DNA of 64,000 bases, from the NCBI RefSeq assembly GCF_016595795.1, contig NZ_JAENHN010000059.1, forward strand, positions 1 to 64,000, in the 5' to 3' direction. Shown in pieces: positions 9,137 to 16,764 of this stretch. A program made the position numbers and the translations under genes. This DNA is from Clostridium yunnanense (GTDB lineage Bacteria > Bacillota > Clostridia > Clostridiales > Clostridiaceae). The stretch's first letter is position 1; each line of letters begins with the position of its first letter. The notes under the pieces were generated by a model. That model saw only the letters and a program-made list of their open reading frames with translations, was not told where the DNA came from and ran no database searches.

Positions 9137-9178
9137 GGAGCATGGATGAATATGTTTAAATATATTCATCCATGCTCC
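9137..9178. terminator. Bidirectional terminator between convergent genes
   Basis: GGAGCATGGATGAATAT pairs with ATATTCATCCATGCTCC over a short loop. It lies between a gene reading rightward (stop at 9062) and one reading leftward (stop at 9189). The T-tracts are weak on both sides, but the stem is unusually long and perfect. Confidence 0.7.
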
Positions 9179-9188
9179 AATTTATATT

Positions 9189-10235
9189 CTATAAAACCTC
9201 ATCCATTGATTTTATATAGTGACATATAGTTAGTGTCTTCCATCTAGGGGCATAATTGATTTTCACTTTCCCCTGTAGCATTCTCTCGATTAAGGTGCAG
9301 CCATAGCAGGAGTACTTATGATTTTTAGGGATACTTGCCCAGTAAGATGAAAAAGTGTATTTAGGTAATACCATGGTTTCAAAGGATCTAACTTTTTTGT
9401 AGAGACCCTTATATCCAATGTAATTGTTTGATAATGCAGAGTAGTGGATATATGCTGGGCTTGAAACGGGGATGTTTTCTAAATTAGAAACCTTTATGCC
9501 TGCGAAGTCACCAAAAGCATCAAATTTATATTTTGGGCTATTATATAAAACTATAAGATCAGTACTTGCGTCCTGTATAATCTGATTGTCTATAAGTTTA
9601 GTGTTTGTTAATTTATCAGGAAGTGCTGAATGCAGTATTACAGTGGTATATCCTAGTGTATTTTTCAACGTATTAATTTCTGAATACATGTGGAGTAGAG
9701 ATGGATTATTATGTTTTTGCTGAAAGATATCAAGTAGAACAATATCTTGTGGTTTCAAAACTGTTTTTAATTCATCAATTATTGAGTTGTTATAAGGTAC
9801 AAAAATTCTAAATGCAAGCTTCTTGTAATTAGGTCTTAGTAATCTTACTTGCTCTACAATAAGTTCTTTAATATAAGGAGTATTAGGATTATAAGATACT
9901 ACAGGTACTAATCTTCCAGGGCAAATATCTGATAACAAATTTAAATAAATACATCTCATAATCTGATTTTCATAAATATGAGAAAGAAATTCGCTAACAG
10001 AACTCTTTGTTCTTTTAGATAATTTAATATACATAGGAATGTCGACAAAAAAAGGATTGGTCATATTATTAAATAATTGCTTACTAAAGGCTTTAAGATC
10101 TAATTTTGAATTCTCACGAGGCTTATCTGATACTAACTCAATAAGTGGCATTACTTTAGTTGATGTCTTTTGATATTTCAGTGCATCTCTCTCAGCTGTC
10201 AAACTTCTTAGCACAGGTACATATTTAAAAGTCAT
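9189..10235 (-). CDS. Beta family protein (phage T4 beta-protein-like)
   Basis: 348 residues. The N-terminus (YVPVLRSLTAERDALKY, then MPLIELV) and the repeating pattern of a beta strand followed by a long helix match the Beta_protein family, named after a T4 protein. Members occur in phages and in accessory regions of bacterial chromosomes, and their biochemical role is not settled. AAGGA precedes the ATG. It is divergent from the RCC1-repeat gene across a 198-bp gap, and repeats lie nearby, which fits an acquired region. A defence role is possible but is inference only. Confidence 0.7.
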   Translation of the reverse strand: MTFKYVPVLRSLTAERDALKYQKTSTKVMPLIELVSDKPRENSKLDLKAFSKQLFNNMTNPFFVDIPMYIKLSKRTKSSVSEFLSHIYENQIMRCIYLNLLSDICPGRLVPVVSYNPNTPYIKELIVEQVRLLRPNYKKLAFRIFVPYNNSIIDELKTVLKPQDIVLLDIFQQKHNNPSLLHMYSEINTLKNTLGYTTVILHSALPDKLTNTKLIDNQIIQDASTDLIVLYNSPKYKFDAFGDFAGIKVSNLENIPVSSPAYIHYSALSNNYIGYKGLYKKVRSFETMVLPKYTFSSYWASIPKNHKYSCYGCTLIERMLQGKVKINYAPRWKTLTICHYIKSMDEVL

Positions 10236-10433
10236 AGCAGTTCCTTACACAATTATTTCCTTAATGTAATATGCTGCTTAAATCATAAATATGCTATAAT
10301 AATAAATACAATTATGAGAATAAAATAGAGCCATATTCAAAATATAAAGAATTAACTTGTTATATATGAGGGTTAATATAAAAAAACAAAGATCTAAAGA
10401 GACTTAATGATGAAGAATGTAAGAGGTAGTTAC

Positions 10434-11270
10434 ATGAGTGATGTAAGAAAGACCATAGCGGCAGGTCATCGCCATACTATTGGTATTAGATCAGACGGAA
10501 CGGTTATGGCTAAAGGTGATAATAAATGTGGACAATGTGATGTAAGCAGCTGGAGCGACATTGTTTCGGTGGATGCAGGTAATGTTCATATGGCGACGAA
10601 CACGGGCAATTCTCATACAGTGGGACTTAAGTCTGACGGTACTGTGGTGGCTGTAGGGTGGAATAAGCATGAGCAATGTAATGTTGATGACTGGCAAGAT
10701 ATAGTTGCAGTTGCAGCGGGTTGGCGTCGTACTGTTGGACTTAAACAAAATGGCACGGTGGTTGCAGCAGGTCGAAATAATGAAAGTCAATGTGAGGTAA
10801 GTCACTGGACTGATATTGTCGCAGTAACAGCAGGGGATTGGCATACAGTTGGACTTAAAGCAAATGGCACAGTTATGGCTGTGGGTAATAATAGATATGG
10901 TCAAGGCAACGTAAGTGACTGGACAGACATAGTAGCAGTAGCTGCAGGGTATCTTCATACGGTTGGTCTTAGAGCCGATGGTACAGTGGTTGCTACAGGT
11001 AAAAATAATGAAGGTCAATGTGATGTAAGGGATTGGAACGATATTGTAGCTATAGCCGTGGGGAGTAGTCATACCATAGGTCTTAAAGCTGATGGGACTG
11101 TTGTGGCTGTAGGCTGGAATGAGTATGGACAGTGTAATGTTAGTAGCTGGCGATATATAGTGGCAGTTGCAGCTGGATGTGCTCATACCGTAGGTCTTAA
11201 AGCTGACGGCACTTTTGTTGCTGTAGGAGATAATGAATATGGTCAATGCGATGTAAGCATATATAGATAA
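10434..11270 (+). CDS. RCC1-repeat (beta-propeller) protein
   Basis: 278 residues made almost wholly of about seven repeats of 38-39 residues. A typical unit reads IVAVAAGWRRTVGLKQNGTV followed by VAAGRNNESQCEVSHWTD. This is the RCC1/BNR-like pattern (AAG-HTVGL-DGTV-A-G-N--GQC-V--W-DI), expected to form a seven-bladed propeller. There is no signal peptide, so it is probably cytoplasmic. ATG 10434, with AGAGG 7 bases upstream, is preferred over ATG 10407 or 10410. Repeats are highly alike at DNA level, so copy number may vary between strains. The binding partner is unknown. Confidence 0.8.
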   Translation: MSDVRKTIAAGHRHTIGIRSDGTVMAKGDNKCGQCDVSSWSDIVSVDAGNVHMATNTGNSHTVGLKSDGTVVAVGWNKHEQCNVDDWQDIVAVAAGWRRTVGLKQNGTVVAAGRNNESQCEVSHWTDIVAVTAGDWHTVGLKANGTVMAVGNNRYGQGNVSDWTDIVAVAAGYLHTVGLRADGTVVATGKNNEGQCDVRDWNDIVAIAVGSSHTIGLKADGTVVAVGWNEYGQCNVSSWRYIVAVAAGCAHTVGLKADGTFVAVGDNEYGQCDVSIYR

Positions 11271-11388
11271 ACCAGTTCCAAATAGAATCTATATTTGATA
11301 AGCCTATTACCATTTATAGTTATCAAAATTATTATTTAGTTTTATTACATAGAACTGGATTATCTATTCCGCTGAACTGATAAACTAC

Positions 11389-11470
11389 TTCAGTCATTAA
11401 ACCCCAAATAAAGCTTTCGATGGTTCTACGAAGCTTTATTTGGATAAATTCTAATATGAAGTAGTTTATC
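11389..11470. repeat. Palindromic repeat R1, variant with GATAAACTACTTC ends
   Basis: The ends GATAAACTACTTCA and GAAGTAGTTTATC are inverted. Inside lies a second palindrome, CCAAATAAAGCTT (11404-11416) with AAGCTTTATTTGG. A related copy is at 55710-55767. The ends resemble those of the main R1 family. Confidence 0.85.
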
Positions 11471-11473
11471 TAT

Positions 11474-11571
11474 AGATGTACCACTTCGAACCGAAAATTA
11501 TTTTTGAAGATCTCACGGCTTCTGGTAGGAGAATTTACAAATAATATATTTTATTACGAAGTGGTTCATCT
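11474..11571. repeat. Palindromic repeat R1, full-length copy
   Basis: Starts AGATGTACCACTTCGAACCG and ends TTACGAAGTGGTTCATCT, so the ends are inverted, and a central segment resembles TCTCACGGCTTCTGGTAGGAGA. It abuts the stop codon of the leftward methyltransferase gene at 11576. Confidence 0.9.
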
Positions 11572-11575
11572 TTAA

Positions 11576-12358
11576 TTATGGTTTTCTCGCAAGCTGTAAA
11601 TCAATGGTATCATAAATTGTGATTTGACCGCCTAGAGTATCAATAGCTTCTTCAATTTCTGAAAAGAATTTTTTTCTAGTATTTTGTTCAATTGCAATAT
11701 GGTCGGAATAAGTACCGAGAAGTGATATGTATTCTTTTGCGCCAAAAGACCTTGTTCTATGATATAATTTGTAGCTTATATCAACAAATCCGTATTTCTG
11801 TGCTATATCTGCACGTTTTTTTGCATTGTCCTTACTGTACTCATTAGGAGCAACACCATCAGGCATATATACAGAATAGATTTTTTGTAATGCTTCGTGA
11901 ATTTCTTCTCTGCCTTTATCCTTATATGGATGGTTAGCGAAACGAGCAAAGACTCCGCCACTTTTTAGCATTTCATAAACCTTTTTGTATCCGATTTCTT
12001 CTGGTACCCAGTGAAATGCAGATGCAGAATAAATTAGATCGTATAAATTATTGTCGCACACAAAATCTTCAAATTTAGTTGTTACAGTTGAAAATTTAGG
12101 GAACTCCTTGAATTTTTCACGACATAATTGAGCCAAGTTTTCACCATATTCCACAGCAGTTAATTTACACCCAGTTTTTAAAATTGGTAGTGTTGCCTGT
12201 CCTCCGCCAATACCAATTTCGATAACATTACTGGATTCATTAATTGGGATATACTTAAAAATATCTTCGTACAGCTCCGAAACATATCCTGGTCGCATTT
12301 TTTCATACCTTTCGGCTTCTGTATTAAACGTCCATTCCAACCCTTTGATTATTGACAT
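11576..12358 (-). CDS. Class I SAM-dependent methyltransferase
   Basis: 260 residues with a Rossmann methyltransferase fold. Motif I is VIEIGIGGGQATL (about 41-53), the acidic end of strand 2 is AVEYGENL, and ASAFHWVPEE is the motif IV region typical of the methyltransf_11 group. GGAGGTGTAATT precedes the ATG. The acceptor is unknown: sequences of this kind act on small molecules. It heads a short leftward run with a full-length R1 repeat directly after its stop. Confidence 0.82.
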   Translation of the reverse strand: MSIIKGLEWTFNTEAERYEKMRPGYVSELYEDIFKYIPINESSNVIEIGIGGGQATLPILKTGCKLTAVEYGENLAQLCREKFKEFPKFSTVTTKFEDFVCDNNLYDLIYSASAFHWVPEEIGYKKVYEMLKSGGVFARFANHPYKDKGREEIHEALQKIYSVYMPDGVAPNEYSKDNAKKRADIAQKYGFVDISYKLYHRTRSFGAKEYISLLGTYSDHIAIEQNTRKKFFSEIEEAIDTLGGQITIYDTIDLQLARKP

Positions 12359-12421
12359 AATTACACCTCCATAATAAATACTCTTTTATTGGCAATCAGA
12401 TATAACTCCATTTAAAACTAC

Positions 12422-12667
12422 CTAAACTTGTCCGCTTTTTAGAATTCCTATATATCTTTGTTTATCAAAAATCCTATGTGTTAAGAACTTACCATCTACT
12501 ATAATATTAAAAGTTCCATATGGAGATGGCGAATTTTGAGCCTCTATATGATTATCAATTTTATGTAACCTAATATCCAAGCTACATTCCTTTGCCGCTT
12601 CAGTAATATTCTTAATTGGACATTGGTCAGAATAAAGTACCGTTATTCCTTTTCCATTTATAATCAT
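12422..12667 (-). CDS. YoaP-like C-terminal domain, probable gene remnant
   Basis: 81 residues: ITVLYSDQCPIKNITEAAKE, then NSPSPYGTFNIIVDGKFLTH. In family terms this matches the C-terminal YoaP-like domain that normally follows a GNAT acetyltransferase domain in a protein of about 250 residues. Here only that domain is present. The AAGGAG directly abuts the ATG with no spacer, which would not initiate well there. That supports a truncated gene over a functional short one, although an ATA or ATT start a few bases downstream cannot be excluded. Confidence 0.5.
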   Translation of the reverse strand: MIINGKGITVLYSDQCPIKNITEAAKECSLDIRLHKIDNHIEAQNSPSPYGTFNIIVDGKFLTHRIFDKQRYIGILKSGQV

Positions 12668-12755
12668 CTCCTTGCTATATAAATCAATCTTTTATGTTAA
12701 CTAACCGTTGCGTCATAAATTACTACTGAGAACTATCATTATACTTATATTAATA

Positions 12756-12983
12756 TTATCTTAAAAAAACACGAATTAGCCCTGATATTGCAGTTATTGA
12801 CATTCCTAATACTTCTAATCTTTGATTTTTAACAAGGTTTAACATTATATCTTCAGGAACAAAATCCATTTCATCCATTTGATCTAATTTTTTTGATATT
12901 TTCCGTAGTTCTATAAATGAAACTAACATTAAAATTAGACCTAACGCAGTAGTAACAAAAGTAATAATTATCCACTTATTCAC
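12756..12983 (-). CDS. Small membrane protein, unknown
   Basis: 75 residues, with two hydrophobic stretches: IITFVTTALGLILMLVSFI near the start and LGMSITAISGLIRVFL at the end, separated by a short charged region (RKISKKLDQMDEMD). The start is GTG at 12983, with AGGAGG 12 bases upstream (slightly long). I do not recognise a family. It may be a small membrane-associated peptide with no enzymatic role. Confidence 0.5.
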   Translation of the reverse strand: MNKWIIITFVTTALGLILMLVSFIELRKISKKLDQMDEMDFVPEDIMLNLVKNQRLEVLGMSITAISGLIRVFLR

Positions 12984-13205
12984 GATGTTTTTATTCCTCC
13001 TATGTTGTATTACTTTTTAAATACTTATACCACTCTGATTTAATTACTTGTAATTATACCATTAAAAACCAATTAAACCCAAGATATAATATAGTTAGTT
13101 GAAAATTATAACATTACTTTTTTACTTCTACACTGAATTCTCAAAGGGTATTGTTCATATTTTAAAATTGATCTGTTATATGTCATTATTCTTGCATTGA
13201 GACAT

Positions 13206-13245
13206 AAAAAAACGCATTATTCATTTCTGAATAATGCGTTTTTTT
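13206..13245 (-). terminator. Terminator for the leftward DUF4064-like gene
   Basis: AAAAAACGCATTATTCA pairs perfectly with TGAATAATGCGTTTTTT over a 4-base loop. On the minus strand it lies 20 bases past the stop of the gene at 13265. Confidence 0.85.
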
Positions 13246-13264
13246 ATATTTTTCTAGTTTTTGA

Positions 13265-13606
13265 TTATTGATTAATTCTTGATTGGTTTTTTGAAATCAA
13301 TAGCAATATCCCAGAAAGTACAAATAATATTGATGTTACTATATAAAAAGTCCCAAATACTAAACCAATAATGGCATCTACTATTAGAATTATTCCTGAT
13401 TTTTTCGAATTCTTTTTTGAATTTATAGACATCATAATTCCTAAAACTGCTAATCCAAAAATGACAAAAGAAAATACAATCATACTATATGAGGCTAAAT
13501 CATTAATTTTATGCAAAGTAGTTATGCCTCCATACAGTACTAAAATCGAACTAATAACACCTATGACGCCTCCTATAATTCCTAAAATAGTCCCTAACTT
13601 TTTCAT
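13265..13606 (-). CDS. DUF4064-like small membrane protein
   Basis: 113 residues with four hydrophobic segments: LGTILGIIGGVIGVISSILVLYGG, SYSMIVFSFVIFGLAVLGIMM, SGIILIVDAIIGLVFGTFYI and TSILFVLSGILLLIS. The spacing and glycine-rich first helix fit DUF4064 proteins of Firmicutes, whose function is unknown. The longer frame begins at 13651, but AGGGGG lies 7 bases before the ATG at 13606, so that is the start. Confidence 0.7.
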   Translation of the reverse strand: MKKLGTILGIIGGVIGVISSILVLYGGITTLHKINDLASYSMIVFSFVIFGLAVLGIMMSINSKKNSKKSGIILIVDAIIGLVFGTFYIVTSILFVLSGILLLISKNQSRINQ

Positions 13607-13783
13607 AAAAAATCCCCCTAATGATGTAATTAAAAAATAAATCCTTTTCATATTATACCATGGTATATTTTAATTCTTAAATCTAATATACTCCAATTAA
13701 TTTAAATGAACTAAATATAATTACTCAAATGTTGATATATCACATGTTGTAACCTATGTGTATATTTTTTTACCTTATTAACT

Positions 13784-13872
13784 TATGTATTAAATAAATG
13801 TTGGTGTTTTATAGCTTGTCCTTTTATAGCAGTAACAACATTTATTTAATACATAATATAAGGCCTTTTTTA
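13784..13872. repeat. Stem-loop repeat R3, copy 1
   Basis: TATGTATTAAATAAATGTTG pairs perfectly with CAACATTTATTTAATACATA around a roughly 30-base loop containing TTTATAGCTTGTCC, then ATATAAGG and a T-run. A second copy lies at 36432-36520. Both stem and loop are conserved. It lies in the 600-bp gap 13607-14217, which also holds R1 and R4 pieces and no gene. Confidence 0.9.
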
Positions 13873-13905
13873 TATTCTTAGTTTCAACAGTTACGTGGTA
13901 TTAAT

Positions 13906-13946
13906 AAGAGTTTTAAAAATAGATTTGGGATTGAAGTGGTACATCT
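13906..13946 (-). repeat. Palindromic repeat R1, half copy
   Basis: On the minus strand this reads AGATGTACCACTTCAATCCC followed by AAATCTATTTTTAAAACTCT, matching the left half of the copy at 57031 almost base for base. The right half is missing. Confidence 0.8.
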
Positions 13947-13950
13947 TTAA

Positions 13951-14000
13951 AGGATTTCTACATCGAACAAGTATAACTTAATAGTTGAGTTAGGAATCCT
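13951..14000. repeat. Repeat R4, partial copy
   Basis: AGGATTTCTA and TAGGAATCCT bracket TCGAACAAGTATAACTTAA and TAGTTGAG. The reverse complement matches the left half of the longer element at 55173-55268. It directly adjoins the R1 half copy. Confidence 0.75.
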
Positions 14001-14217
14001 ATAAATCAAGTAAAATACAATTATTGATAATGAAGTTTTCTAACACATTTTACAGTAATATCACTGAAATATATATAAATAATTAATATGCTTATCAATA
14101 AAATTAATATTAAAATTAAAATAATTAATATATAAATTAAAAATTATAAAATAAATCAATAAATATATTGAAATTATAAATAATGGTAGTATAATAAAAC
14201 TATGGAGAGTGATTTGT

Positions 14218-14580
14218 ATGGCTTATAAAGTATTAACTCGATGTCCTGTATGTAGTTCAAAGCTTACAGTTACAAAGTTAAAATGCAAGAAATGTAATAC
14301 TGTTATTGAAAATGACTTTGAACTTTCGAAGTTTTCTTACCTTACTGCGGAGCAACTAAACTTTGCAGATGTTTTTATAAAATGCAGAGGTAATATTAAA
14401 GATGTTGAAAAGGAACTTGGAATATCTTATCCCACAGTTCGAAGTAAAATTGAAGATCTAATTGTTTCATTAGGTTATGCACCTATTAAAGAAAAAGAAG
14501 ACAACAGTTCTGAAGTGATTGACAAGCTTGAAAAAGGAGAGATTACAGCAGAGCAAGCGATAAATTTATTGAAAAAATAA
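14218..14580 (+). CDS. DUF2089 family protein (zinc ribbon plus HTH)
   Basis: 120 residues. The N-terminus holds two CXXC-type pairs (CPVCSSKL, KCKKCNT), a zinc ribbon. The conserved core is LTAEQLNFADVFIKCRGNIKDVEKELGISYPTVRSKIEDLI, which reads as a helix-turn-helix, typical of DUF2089. The last 20 residues (LEKGEITAEQAINLL) repeat the motif that opens the next protein. I start at ATG 14218, with GGAG 10 bases upstream; the GTG at 14209 has none. It heads a three-gene operon and is probably its regulator. Confidence 0.85.
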   Translation: MAYKVLTRCPVCSSKLTVTKLKCKKCNTVIENDFELSKFSYLTAEQLNFADVFIKCRGNIKDVEKELGISYPTVRSKIEDLIVSLGYAPIKEKEDNSSEVIDKLEKGEITAEQAINLLKK

Positions 14581-14601
14581 TTAAAAAGGGGATTGAATTA
14601 A

Positions 14602-14970
14602 ATGAATGATGAAGTTATGAAAGTTTTAAAGATGCTTGAAGAGGGTAAAATTGACGCACAAAAAGCAGGAGAGTTAATAGATGTTTTATATGCTTCTAGA
14701 AGTGAGGTTCCTGCGATAATTAACGCTGATAAAATGCTAAAGATCAGAGTTAACTCCCAACATGGAGATAACGTAAATATAAATGTACCAGTTAAATTTA
14801 TAAGAACCATAGGTGGCGCTATTAAGAGAATACCTAAAATAGAAGGCGTAGAAGGTATGGAGGATATAGATATTCAAGCTATTCTTCAGGCTGTAAGTGA
14901 TGGACTGGACGGTACGATTGTAGATGTAAAAAGCGAAAAAGGGGACAGCGTTGAGATTAGTGTTGAATAA
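14602..14970 (+). CDS. SHOCT-like/YvlB N-terminal-type protein
   Basis: 122 residues. It opens with VLKMLEEGKIDAQKAGELIDVL, the SHOCT-like helix pair found at the N-terminus of YvlB/DUF4097-type proteins, and ends in a beta-rich stretch (LKIRVNSQHGDNVNINVPVKFI, TIVDVKSEKGDSVEISVE). The adhesin-like DUF4097 domain itself is missing. AAAAAGGGG lies before the ATG. It lies 21 bases after the DUF2089 gene. The function is unknown; envelope-stress association of relatives suggests, but does not show, a similar role. Confidence 0.7.
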   Translation: MNDEVMKVLKMLEEGKIDAQKAGELIDVLYASRSEVPAIINADKMLKIRVNSQHGDNVNINVPVKFIRTIGGAIKRIPKIEGVEGMEDIDIQAILQAVSDGLDGTIVDVKSEKGDSVEISVE

Positions 14971-15039
14971 CAGCATTAAAGGCACAGGCATTAATAATTC
15001 TTCTGTGCAGAAAAAGGAATGCAGAAGGGGATATGTGCA

Positions 15040-15300
15040 ATGAGGATTTATATAAGAGAAAAAAGTGGTAGAAAGTTTTTTATTCCAGTACCTTTAAGTA
15101 TTGCAAGTTTTGGCTGTAGGATAGCGTCCTTTGCTATAGAAAAGTCAGGAAAACATCTTAGTCAAGAACAAAGGGACATAATTGATTGCATAGATTTTGA
15201 TGAGCTTGCAAGGAGTATAAAATATCTAAGAGGCTATAGAGGCTTAAAATTAGTGGAAGTTATCTCAGCAGATGGAGATGGAGTAACCATAACTCTGTAA
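15040..15300 (+). CDS. Small protein of the DUF2089 operon
   Basis: 86 residues: MRIYIREKSGRKFFIPVPLS, a small amphipathic stretch, then SQEQRDIIDCIDFDELARSIKYLRGYRGLKLVEVISADGDGVTITL. The strand pattern at both ends mirrors the preceding protein, whose second half also has ...VPVKFIR and ...KGDSVEISV, so the two may share a domain. AGGGG lies 9 bases before the ATG at 15040; the upstream ATG at 15019 has none. Function unknown. Confidence 0.65.
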   Translation: MRIYIREKSGRKFFIPVPLSIASFGCRIASFAIEKSGKHLSQEQRDIIDCIDFDELARSIKYLRGYRGLKLVEVISADGDGVTITL

Positions 15301-15321
15301 ATAAAATATTATAATTTTTAG

Positions 15322-15370
15322 AAGGTGGTTTTATATAGAGAGGCTTATATAAAGCTGCCTTTTGTTATTT
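15322..15370 (+). terminator. Terminator after the DUF2089 operon
   Basis: AAGGTGGTTTTATATA pairs with TATATAAAGCTGCCTT (two mismatches), followed by TTTGTTATTTGTTT. Confidence 0.7.
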
Positions 15371-15537
15371 GTTTTAATATGTTATATTTTGAACTTAGGC
15401 TATGTTTTAGAACAATATTGATATAGTTATTTATCCTTCAACATAAAATTACTTAATGAAATATAGGAAGATAAATAGTTTAATTTGATGTAAAATATGT
15501 TTGTAATAGGACTATTTTTTGAGAGATAATAATTAAA

Positions 15538-15677
15538 CAAGCTTATGTACCAGGATGTGCATTAATGATTTATAAACCAGATCTGGCTAAGAAAGTATTA
15601 TTATATTTTAAAATGAAGATTTAGGAAATACTTTAATGGATATAGAGAGTCTTGAGCCTAATATATGGTGCGATTGA
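15538..15677 (+). pseudogene. Decayed fragment of a cysteine-rich (CCG-like) protein
   Basis: Without any start codon, the frame from 15538 reads QAYVPGCALMIYKPDLAKKV and then LLYFK before a stop at 15624. A shift of frame near 15612 continues as NEDLGNTLMDIESLEPNIWCD to a stop at 15677. VPGCALMIYKP resembles the start of iron-sulfur/CCG-domain proteins of Clostridium that begin YVPGCAL. The rest is gone. It lies in the leader region of the ada operon and may be what remains of a deleted neighbour. Confidence 0.55.
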
Positions 15678-15718
15678 TTACAAAGATTTTTAGATGAACA
15701 TTGATGAGGAGAAAGCCT

Positions 15719-16288
15719 ATGAAGAAATATATTAAAATTTTAGACAGTGAAAAATGGCAAGCAGTTATCAGTTGTGACAGGAAATATGATGGTCTCTTCT
15801 TCTATGGAGTAAAGACAACAGGAATTTTCTGCATACCATCCTGCAAGTCTAAGACTCCAATACGTGAAAATGTGATTTTCTTTGATAATCCAGTAAAAGC
15901 TTTGGACAGTGGGTTCCGTCCATGCAAGAGATGTTGTCCAGATAAGGTTGATTTTCAACCTAATTTAGAGTTAGTAGAAAAGGCTGAAAATATATTTCAT
16001 ACATATTTTAATAAACAAGTTGATTTAAATGATATCTCAAAGGAACTTGGTGTTAGTGCAAACCACTTAAGTAGGCTTTTTAAACAGCATACTAAGTTTA
16101 CTCCTACACAGTATATTATTAAGTTAAGGGTAGAAAAAGCAAAAGAATTTCTAAAGCAAAGCGATATGAATATTCTTGAGGTTTCTTATGCAACTGGTTT
16201 TAAGAGTTTATCTAATTTTTATAAATGTTTTAAGGAACAAACTGAGTTAACTCCAAGTGAGTATAGGAAAAGTAGAGGTGATCTGTAG
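15719..16288 (+). CDS. adaA: AdaA: methylphosphotriester-DNA methyltransferase and AraC-type activator
   Basis: 189 residues. The N-terminal zinc domain has Cys38, Cys42, Cys69 and Cys72, the same positions as the four zinc ligands of E. coli Ada, with Cys38 the methyl acceptor (GIFCIPSC, RPCKRC). Residues about 88-186 form an AraC-type double HTH (DLNDISKELGVSANHLSRLF, SYATGFKSLSNFYKCFKEQT). Methylation of Cys38 by phosphotriester repair should turn it into an activator of its own operon. I chose ATG 15719, with GAGGAG 7 bases upstream. It overlaps the next gene by one base. Confidence 0.93.
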   Translation: MKKYIKILDSEKWQAVISCDRKYDGLFFYGVKTTGIFCIPSCKSKTPIRENVIFFDNPVKALDSGFRPCKRCCPDKVDFQPNLELVEKAENIFHTYFNKQVDLNDISKELGVSANHLSRLFKQHTKFTPTQYIIKLRVEKAKEFLKQSDMNILEVSYATGFKSLSNFYKCFKEQTELTPSEYRKSRGDL

Positions 16289-16764
16289 TGCATATGTATT
16301 TATATGAATTTGAAATTGGTAAAATCGCTATAGCAGAAAATGATGGGAAAATAACTAATCTATATTTTCAGAATGATAAAATTCCTGAGGATATGAAAGT
16401 AAATGAAACTCCTATATTAAAGGAAGCTGCCAGGCAACTTGAAAGTTACATTGAAGGGAATCTTAAAGAGTTTTCTTTGCCTTTGGAACCACAAGGAACA
16501 CCTTTTATGAAAGATGTTTGGTTAAAGCTTTGTGAAATTCCCTATGGTGAAACCGTAAGTTATAAGAGTATAGCTACTAAAATATGCAATCCTAAAGCCT
16601 CTCGTGCTATAGGCCTTGCAAATAACCGCAATCCAATACCAATATTTATTCCATGTCATCGTGTTATTGGTGCTAATGGTTCCCTTATTGGTTATCGTGG
16701 AGGAATTGAACTTAAAAAAACACTACTTGATATGGAGAGGGCAAAAGAAAATGCAGATTTTTGA
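16288..16764 (+). CDS. ogt: Methylated-DNA--protein-cysteine methyltransferase (Ogt/AdaB)
   Basis: 158 residues, a usual length for this family. It transfers the methyl group from O6-methylguanine to its own cysteine: the motif IPCHRVIG places the acceptor at Cys123. Upstream are the DNA-binding helix (KSIATKICNPKASRAIGLANNRNP, residues about 93-116) and the N-terminal strand domain. The start is GTG 16288, which overlaps the AdaA stop (TAGTG), with GAGGTGAT at the right distance; ATG 16294 is an alternative. Translational coupling to adaA is likely. Confidence 0.93.
   Translation: MHMYLYEFEIGKIAIAENDGKITNLYFQNDKIPEDMKVNETPILKEAARQLESYIEGNLKEFSLPLEPQGTPFMKDVWLKLCEIPYGETVSYKSIATKICNPKASRAIGLANNRNPIPIFIPCHRVIGANGSLIGYRGGIELKKTLLDMERAKENADF

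Noticed and set aside
10491-11246. Long minus-strand frame of 251 residues
   Set aside because: It is the mirror of the RCC1-repeat gene. Periodic codons on the plus strand keep the opposite strand open, and the cysteine- and histidine-rich translation is not protein-like.
10434-11270. Tandem similar units that could be mistaken for a CRISPR or satellite array
   Set aside because: The units are about 115 bp, in frame, and encode RCC1 blades. There are no identical repeats with unique spacers. No CRISPR array is in the window.
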